A stretch of 7,282 nt of DNA from Oscillibacter sp. UBA6647 (GTDB taxonomy: Bacteria > Bacillota > Clostridia > Oscillospirales > Oscillospiraceae): NCBI GenBank assembly GCA_002455655.1, contig DKLF01000114.1, forward strand, positions 1 to 7,282, written 5' to 3'. The position numbers and the translations under genes were made by a program. Shown piece after piece: positions 1 to 4,908 of this stretch; position 1 is the first letter of the stretch; each line of letters opens with the position of its first letter. The notes under the pieces are model-generated. The model saw only the letters and a program-made list of their open reading frames with translations. It did no database searches and was not told the DNA's origin.

Positions 1-869
1 AGAACCACATCAGAAATGTGCTTTTCAAAAAAGCTTCCGCCATACAGCCGCGCCGTTTCCGAGGGGTTGTAGGCACAGTACTGCACAAAGCCCATCAGCC
101 CCGGCAGGTTTACTTCGCAGTCCTGAGACTCCAGAAACTTCTCCAAATCGTTGTTGCCAAGGGGGGAGTATTTCACGTAGATCTCCCCCACCACGCCCAC
201 CTTCACCTTCGGTGTGCGGCGGACGGGAATTGTGGTAAAGTCGGCGGCAATCTTTGGCATCAGGGCGCGGACCTCTCGATTGGTATAGCCCTTCCCTGCC
301 CGGATGCTCTCGCAGATGTACGTCAACCATTTTTCAAGCATCGCGTCCCCGTCGCCCCTGTTCAGCTCATAGGGAACGGTCTGGGCCCGCAAGGTCGCCA
401 GCAAATCCCCATAGTAGATAGCCGCCATCAACTGGCGCATCAAAAGCAGCGTCATGGGGAAGCCGGAGTCCTTTTCAAGGCCCGAGAAGTTCAAACTTGC
501 CACGGGCACCTGTCCGTAACCCGCCCGCTCCAGCGCCTTGCGCAGCAGGTGAATATAGTTGGACGCACGGCAGCCCCCGCCGGTCTGTGTGATGATGAGG
601 GCCGTGTGGTCCAAATCGTATTTTCCGGAATCCAGCGCGTCCAAAAACTGGCCGATGACCAGTAGCGCCGGATAGCAGGTATCATTGTGGACGTATTTCA
701 GTCCGTTTTCCGCCACCTGAGAACCGCAGTTGCCCAAAAGCTCACAGGTGTAGCCCTGATTTTCCATGGCGGCGGCCAGAATCCGGAACTGGATGGGAGC
801 CATACTGGGAATCAGTATCTTATGGGTCTTTTTCATTTCCGGGGTAAATTTCGGATAATTCATCTCCAT
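1..869 (-). CDS. 2-hydroxyacyl-CoA dehydratase (HgdB/FldC-like, DCCP-like) component, C-terminus off the left edge
   Basis: An open frame of 289 complete codons runs leftwards from ATG at 869 with no stop before the window edge, so the C-terminus is missing. The start is fixed by AAGGAGG (878-884) eight bases upstream. Seen directly: cysteines at residues 48 (LGNCGS), 65 (NDTCYP) and 100 (TGGGCR), with further Cys at 42, 186, 251 and 265. The NDTCYP and TQTGGGCR blocks are hallmarks, as I recall them, of the dehydratase-like half of large clostridial activase/dehydratase proteins. Family knowledge: related subunits hold [4Fe-4S] or double-cubane clusters and receive electrons from an ATP-driven activase. 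Inference: this is the catalytic partner of the activase immediately upstream, 3 bases away in the same operon. It probably uses a low-potential electron for a difficult reduction or dehydration. The substrate cannot be told from the sequence. No transmembrane segment or signal peptide is visible; it is likely cytoplasmic. Confidence 0.87.
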   Translation of the reverse strand, partial: MEMNYPKFTPEMKKTHKILIPSMAPIQFRILAAAMENQGYTCELLGNCGSQVAENGLKYVHNDTCYPALLVIGQFLDALDSGKYDLDHTALIITQTGGGCRASNYIHLLRKALERAGYGQVPVASLNFSGLEKDSGFPMTLLLMRQLMAAIYYGDLLATLRAQTVPYELNRGDGDAMLEKWLTYICESIRAGKGYTNREVRALMPKIAADFTTIPVRRTPKVKVGVVGEIYVKYSPLGNNDLEKFLESQDCEVNLPGLMGFVQYCAYNPSETARLYGGSFFEKHISDVV

Positions 870-872
870 GGC

Positions 873-3815
873 TCAGTCCTCCTTCCGTGCGGCGTACAGC
901 CGTCGGTCTTCCTGTTCCTCCAATGCGGCAAACAGGCTCCGCAGCCGGATACGCACCGCGCCCAAATTCGTAATTTCGTCAATTTTTAGCTGGGTATAGA
1001 GCTTTCCGCCCTCCTGCAAAATTTCCCGTGTCTCGTCGGAGGTGATGGCGTCCACGCCGCAGCCAAAGGACACCAACTGCACCAGCTCCATATCGCTGCT
1101 TTGTGTGCAGTATTTCGCGGCGGCGTACAGCCGGGCGTGGTAGGTCCACTGGTTCAGCACGGAGGTTTCAAACCGATCCACCAGTTCGGAAACAGCGTCC
1201 TCGGTCACCACCGCCGCGCCGAACTGGGTCAGCAGGGTGTCAATCCCGTGGTTCACCTCCGGGTCTGCGTGGTAGGGCCGACCGGCCAGAACGACGATGC
1301 GCCGCCCCTCTTCCCGAGCCTGCTTGATGATGCGCTGGCCCTCTCCGCGGATCTGGGCCATGTGCTTTTCATACTCGGCATAGGCCTCGTCCGCCGCCTC
1401 CCGGACCTCGCTCCGGCTGATGCCGGGGAAATACTTCTTGAGAACCCCGTGCATCTTGTGGGCAAACTCCTTGGGATGGTGAAGCCCCACATAGTCGTAG
1501 ATAAATTTGACGTTTTTAATCTCAGGAGAGTTCCCGGCGATCACCTCGGGGTAATAGGCCACCACAGGACAGTTATAGTGATTGTCGCCCTTGCCCTCGT
1601 CCAAATTGTAGGTCATGCAGGGGTAGAAAATCGCGTCCAGCCCCAGGCGGCTCAGATATTGGATGTGGCCGTGGGCCAACTTTGCCGGGAAACAGGCGGT
1701 GTCGCTGGGAATGCTGGCCTGCCCCTTTAGATACAGGTCCCGGCTGCTGAGGGGACTATGGTACACGGTGAAGCCAAGACTTGTAAAAAACGCGTGCCAG
1801 AAGGGCAGCAGCTCATAGTTGTTCAGGCACAGCGGAAGGCCGATTTTTCCCCGTTTTCCGGGAACGGGCTTATAGCTTAAAAGCAGCCTGCGTTTGTATT
1901 CGTAGAGGTTCAGCAGCCCGCTGTCGGCCTTGCCGGTAACAGGACGGTCGCAGCGATTTCCGCTGAGGAAGACGGCTCCGTCGGAAAAAGTGTTGACGGT
2001 GAGCTGGCAGTTGTTGCCGCACAGGCCGCACAGTCTGCTGCGGGTATCCTGCGTAAAGCCGCGCAGGCGCTCCGCCGTCAGAAGCGTGCTTTTCCTTCCC
2101 GGCTCCGCCTTTTCCATACCGTGCAGCGCCGCGCCATACGCCCCCATCAGTCCCGCGATATCGGGGCGGATGACCTCCGTCCCCATCTCCTTTTCAAAGG
2201 CCCGCAAAACCGCCTCGTTATAAAATGTGCCGCCCTGCACCACAATGTTTCTGCCAAGTTCTTCGGGAGAGGCGGCGCGGATAACCTTGTAGATGGCGTT
2301 TTTCACCACGCTGATGGAAAGGCCCGCCGAAATGTTCTCAATGGAGGCCCCGTCCTTCTGGGCCTGCTTCACGCTGGAGTTCATAAACACCGTGCACCGG
2401 CTTCCCAGATCCACAGGCCGCCGGGCAAACAGGCCCAGCTTTGCAAACTCCTTTACGTCTCTGCCCAGCGCCTGCGCAAAGGTCTGGAGAAAGCTGCCGC
2501 AGCCGGAGGAGCAGGCTTCATTCAAAAAGATGTCGCCGATGGCTCCGTTTTCAATTTTGAAGCACTTCATGTCCTGCCCGCCGATGTCGATGATGAAATC
2601 CACATCCGGCAGAAAATGCCGCGCAGCGGTAAAATGGGCCACGGTTTCCACCACACCGAAATCCGCGTGAAACGCGGCCTTGGCCAAATCCTCGCCATAG
2701 CCCGTGGTGGTGACGGAGGCAACTTGCAGCGCCGGATGCTCGTCATACAACCGCAGCAGCACCTCCCGGATCAGGGCGGTGGGGCTGCCCTCGTTGGGAC
2801 GGTAGTCCGTAAACAGCAAACGGGCCTGTTCGTCGATCACCGCCACCTTCACGGTGGTGGAGCCGGAATCAATCCCGATGTGCACCGGTTCGGCATACTC
2901 CGCACCGAAAGGAACCTGCGGAACAGACGCCCTTGCGTGCCGCGCCCGAAATGTTTCGTATTCTTCCTCGTCGGCGAACAGGGGCGGCTGGGACCGATAG
3001 GTTTCCGACGCGCCCCGCTCCCGCAGATGCCGGGCCACGTCCGCCAGATCAAATTCCTGATCAGAATACAGCGCTGCGCCAAGGGCCACGAACAAAAGGC
3101 TGTTTTCCGGGCACATGCCCGCAACGCCCAGTGTGCTGTCAAAGCTTTCCCGCAGGCATCTGGAGAAGGTCAGCGGCCCGCCCAGATACAAAACCTTTCC
3201 CTTGATGGGGCGGCCCTGTGCCAGCCCCGCGATGGTCTGATTCACCACCGCCTGATAGATGCTGGCGGCAATGTCCTCCGCCTTTGCGCCCTGATTGATG
3301 AGGGGCTGCACGTCGCTCTTGGCGAACACGCCGCAGCGGGACGCGATGGTATAGGTCTTCTCCGCCCGCAGGGCCGCAGAGTCCAGCTCCTCGGCGGTCA
3401 TCTTCAAAAGCGTTGCCATCTGGTCGATAAAGGCGCCGGTCCCTCCCGCGCAGGAGCCGTTCATCCGGACTTCAAGCCCGTTTGTCATAAAGAGAATTTT
3501 AGCGTCTTCGCCGCCCAGCTCAATCACCACGTCGGTTCCGGGGGCAAACCGCCCAACCGCCACGCGGGTGGCGAACACCTCCTGCACAAAGGGGACCTCC
3601 ACGCTCTGCGCCATGCCCATTCCGGCGGAGCCGGAAATGGAGAGCAGCGCCCGCCCGCCGGGAACGTGCCACTGGGCCATGCGCCGCAGCAGCTCCTCCA
3701 CTTTTTCCAAAATATGGCTAAAATGGCGCTCGTATGTAGAATATATAATTTTTTCGTCGTCATCCAGCACCACGCATTTGATGGTGGTAGAGCCGACATC
3801 CAGTCCAACACGCAA
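873..3815 (-). CDS. Tandem acyl-CoA dehydratase activase (two BcrAD_BadFG ASKHA modules) with DUF2229/dehydratase-like C-terminus
   Basis: Residues are numbered from TTG 3815 (980 aa). ASKHA module 1 (about 1-255) has phosphate-1 GLDVGSTTIK (4-13), ELGGEDAK near 99-106 and LYLGGP near 209. Module 2 (about 311-570) repeats these as GIDSGSTTVK (314-323), IDIGGQDMK near 409-417 and VVQGG near 525. Cysteines fall at 122/161 and 435/474, the positions that in HgdC-type activators bridge one [4Fe-4S] cluster between two monomers. A CxxCxxxC motif (596, 599, 603) with Cys622 follows. The C-terminal half (about 650-980) is DUF2229/dehydratase-like, with Cys708, Cys733, Cys749, GRPYHADPEVNHGI near 845-858 and SFGCGVDA near 916-923. 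Inference: an ATP-driven one-electron donor acting on the downstream dehydratase component in the cytoplasm. An in-frame GTG at 3866 would add 17 residues, but AGGAGG (3825-3830) and the family's usual N-terminus favour TTG. The reaction served is unknown. Confidence 0.92.
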   Translation of the reverse strand: MRVGLDVGSTTIKCVVLDDDEKIIYSTYERHFSHILEKVEELLRRMAQWHVPGGRALLSISGSAGMGMAQSVEVPFVQEVFATRVAVGRFAPGTDVVIELGGEDAKILFMTNGLEVRMNGSCAGGTGAFIDQMATLLKMTAEELDSAALRAEKTYTIASRCGVFAKSDVQPLINQGAKAEDIAASIYQAVVNQTIAGLAQGRPIKGKVLYLGGPLTFSRCLRESFDSTLGVAGMCPENSLLFVALGAALYSDQEFDLADVARHLRERGASETYRSQPPLFADEEEYETFRARHARASVPQVPFGAEYAEPVHIGIDSGSTTVKVAVIDEQARLLFTDYRPNEGSPTALIREVLLRLYDEHPALQVASVTTTGYGEDLAKAAFHADFGVVETVAHFTAARHFLPDVDFIIDIGGQDMKCFKIENGAIGDIFLNEACSSGCGSFLQTFAQALGRDVKEFAKLGLFARRPVDLGSRCTVFMNSSVKQAQKDGASIENISAGLSISVVKNAIYKVIRAASPEELGRNIVVQGGTFYNEAVLRAFEKEMGTEVIRPDIAGLMGAYGAALHGMEKAEPGRKSTLLTAERLRGFTQDTRSRLCGLCGNNCQLTVNTFSDGAVFLSGNRCDRPVTGKADSGLLNLYEYKRRLLLSYKPVPGKRGKIGLPLCLNNYELLPFWHAFFTSLGFTVYHSPLSSRDLYLKGQASIPSDTACFPAKLAHGHIQYLSRLGLDAIFYPCMTYNLDEGKGDNHYNCPVVAYYPEVIAGNSPEIKNVKFIYDYVGLHHPKEFAHKMHGVLKKYFPGISRSEVREAADEAYAEYEKHMAQIRGEGQRIIKQAREEGRRIVVLAGRPYHADPEVNHGIDTLLTQFGAAVVTEDAVSELVDRFETSVLNQWTYHARLYAAAKYCTQSSDMELVQLVSFGCGVDAITSDETREILQEGGKLYTQLKIDEITNLGAVRIRLRSLFAALEEQEDRRLYAARKED
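878..884 (-). promoter_or_regulatory. Ribosome binding site of the dehydratase component
   Basis: AAGGAGG on the minus strand lies inside the last codons of the activase gene and eight bases before ATG 869. It overlaps the end of the upstream gene, so the two genes are probably translationally coupled. The quality of the site argues that the second protein is made by its own initiation rather than being a broken tail. Confidence 0.75.
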
Positions 3816-3824
3816 AAACAGATT

Positions 3825-3830
3825 CCTCCT
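3825..3830 (-). promoter_or_regulatory. Ribosome binding site that decides the TTG start of the activase
   Basis: AGGAGG on the minus strand is nine bases upstream of TTG 3815-3813, which opens the reading frame M-R-V-G-L-D-V-G. The competing in-frame GTG at 3866 sits directly against a GGAG sequence with no spacer, so it is a poor start. There is no ATG in this stretch in the right frame. Confidence 0.7.
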
Positions 3831-3885
3831 AAGAATGTCCGAACAGCGCGAAAACTCGCACCGCACCTCCTGCTAAACAGTGTTC

Positions 3886-3914
3886 ATTCTACTCTGATTG
3901 TGTGAACTTTTCAA
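3886..3914 (-). promoter_or_regulatory. Sigma-A-type promoter of the activase/dehydratase operon
   Basis: On the minus strand, -35 TTGAAA (3914-3909) and -10 TAGAAT (3891-3886) are separated by exactly 17 bases, each one mismatch from consensus. Transcription would begin near 3879, giving a leader of roughly 60 bases before TTG 3815. The two genes downstream are only 3 bases apart, so this promoter probably serves both. Confidence 0.7.
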
Positions 3915-3933
3915 TTGCAAAAACGTTTTCCTC

Positions 3934-3950
3934 CGTTAATGTTACGTTAA
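3934..3950. repeat. Tandem 6-bp direct repeat upstream of the operon promoter
   Basis: CGTTAA occurs at 3934-3939 and again at 3945-3950, 11 bases start to start, about one helical turn. Relative to the predicted minus-strand start near 3879 the pair lies at about -55 to -71, a usual place for an activator. The role is inferred from position only; short AT-rich repeats can arise by chance. Confidence 0.3.
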
Positions 3951-4006
3951 AAACGAACACTGGAACCATAGGAAACATCTACTCTTTTCCACGCTTTTCC
4001 ACTTCC

Positions 4007-4035
4007 TTGCGCAAAGTCAGCAAATCTGATATACT
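4007..4035 (+). promoter_or_regulatory. Extended -10 promoter of queH
   Basis: -35 TTGCGC (4007-4012) and -10 TATACT (4030-4035) are 17 bases apart, and TG at 4027-4028 gives an extended -10. The start would be near 4042, leaving only about 15 bases before the ATG at 4057 and placing the ribosome binding site GAGGTG (4042-4047) at the very 5' end of the transcript. That leaves no room for a preQ1 riboswitch in the leader. Confidence 0.65.
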
Positions 4036-4056
4036 GACATCGAGGTGACACGTTTT

Positions 4057-4626
4057 ATGGAATCCGTTTTGCTGCACTGTTGCTGTGCCCCCTGCTCCCT
4101 CTCCTGCATCGAGCCTTTGCGGACGGAGGGACTGGAGCCCACAGCCTTCTGGTATAATCCCAATATCCATCCTTGGAAGGAATACGAAGCCCGCCGGGAC
4201 TGTCTTGCGGAGTATGCGCCCAGCATCGGCATGAAGCTGATTGTGCGGGAGGAATACGGCCTGCGGGACTTTGTCTGTCACGTGGCGGGCGACATTGACC
4301 GCCGCTGCGCCTGGTGCTACGAGCACCGGGTGGAGGAGACGGCGCGCTATGCCGCCCAGAACGGATACGAGGCCTTTACCTCCACCCTTCTGGCCTCCCT
4401 TTATCAGGACCACGACGGCATTGCCCGGGCGGCGGAGCGATTTGGGAAGCAATATGGCGTTTCGTTTTTATACCGCGACTTCCGGGTCAATTTCCGTGAG
4501 GGAAATCAAAAGGCACGGGAGCTTGGCTTTTATATGCAAAAATACTGCGGCTGCGTCTTTTCGGAGGCAGACCGCTATCAAAAGCAGATTCGCCGGGACC
4601 GGGAGAAATACGCCGAGAACGTATGA
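4057..4626 (+). CDS. queH: Epoxyqueuosine reductase QueH
   Basis: A 189-residue protein of the DUF208/QueH family, about the usual size. QueH reduces epoxyqueuosine in tRNA to queuosine, the last step of Q34 modification, and replaces the cobalamin-dependent QueG. Visible signatures in order: LLHCCCAPCS at the N-terminus (Cys8, 9, 10, 13), YNPNIHPWKEY (33-43), DRRCAWCYEHRVEETA (Cys84, Cys87), AFTSTLLASLYQ (106-117), FLYRDFRVNFREGNQKAREL (137-156) and KYCGCVFSE (Cys164, Cys166). These cysteines are the expected iron-sulfur and metal ligands. GAGGTG (4042-4047) nine bases upstream supports ATG 4057; a GTG at 4045 would add four residues but lies within that site. It is monocistronic, divergent from the activase operon and convergent with the chemoreceptor gene. 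No other queuosine gene is in the window. Confidence 0.95.
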   Translation: MESVLLHCCCAPCSLSCIEPLRTEGLEPTAFWYNPNIHPWKEYEARRDCLAEYAPSIGMKLIVREEYGLRDFVCHVAGDIDRRCAWCYEHRVEETARYAAQNGYEAFTSTLLASLYQDHDGIARAAERFGKQYGVSFLYRDFRVNFREGNQKARELGFYMQKYCGCVFSEADRYQKQIRRDREKYAENV

Positions 4627-4716
4627 TTCTATGCGTCCTGTTTGCAAAAAGAAGCATGTGACGGCAAGTCCACCAAATTACAGGAACAATTCACCACATG
4701 CAAACCGAATAGGAAA

Positions 4717-4760
4717 ATTCAAGGGTGGAAACCGGTCAATACCAGTTTCCACCCTTGAAT
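4717..4760 (-). terminator. Perfect 16-bp hairpin between convergent genes, likely terminator of the chemoreceptor gene
   Basis: ATTCAAGGGTGGAAAC (4717-4732) is perfectly repeated in inverse at 4745-4760; the 12-base loop contains a further GGT/ACC pair around CAAT. On the minus strand the stem runs into a short T-run (TTTT then CC), so it fits best as the terminator of the chemoreceptor transcript, about 150 bases past its stop. On the plus strand the following bases are GATATGCG, so it would be a hairpin without a U-tract for queH. Confidence 0.6.
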
Positions 4761-4908
4761 GATATGCGTGGGAATGGCAGGCGGATATCAAAACCGCAGC
4801 CTTTGCCGTCATGAGGGGAAAGCCCTATTGGACAGTGCACGTTTTTCTGCGTATGGGCATCTCATCCACGGCTTCGGGATGCGAGTGCTTTTATGGAGCG
4901 GCTAAGGC

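Noticed and set aside
18..665. Plus-strand frame of 215 codons opposite the dehydratase component
   Set aside because: It is antisense to a frame with conserved cysteine motifs and has no domain signature; it is a shadow of codon bias. The same applies to 1101-1730, 5428-6069 and 6343-6984.
873..875. TGA as a selenocysteine codon joining the two redox proteins
   Set aside because: No hairpin of bacterial SECIS type is evident just after the TGA, and an excellent ribosome binding site serves the ATG six bases downstream of the TGA's first base. A plain stop plus re-initiation explains it better.
2121..3905. A 594-codon open frame on the plus strand, antisense to the activase gene
   Set aside because: Its product is low-complexity in style (rich in H, R, G, P, Q), with no recognisable domain, and it is the mirror of a strongly supported gene with high third-position GC, which removes stops from the opposite strand.
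4854..4884. GCATC/GATGC hairpin just past the chemoreceptor stop as a terminator
   Set aside because: The stem is short, the loop is long, and no T-run follows on either strand; the 4717-4760 hairpin is the better candidate.
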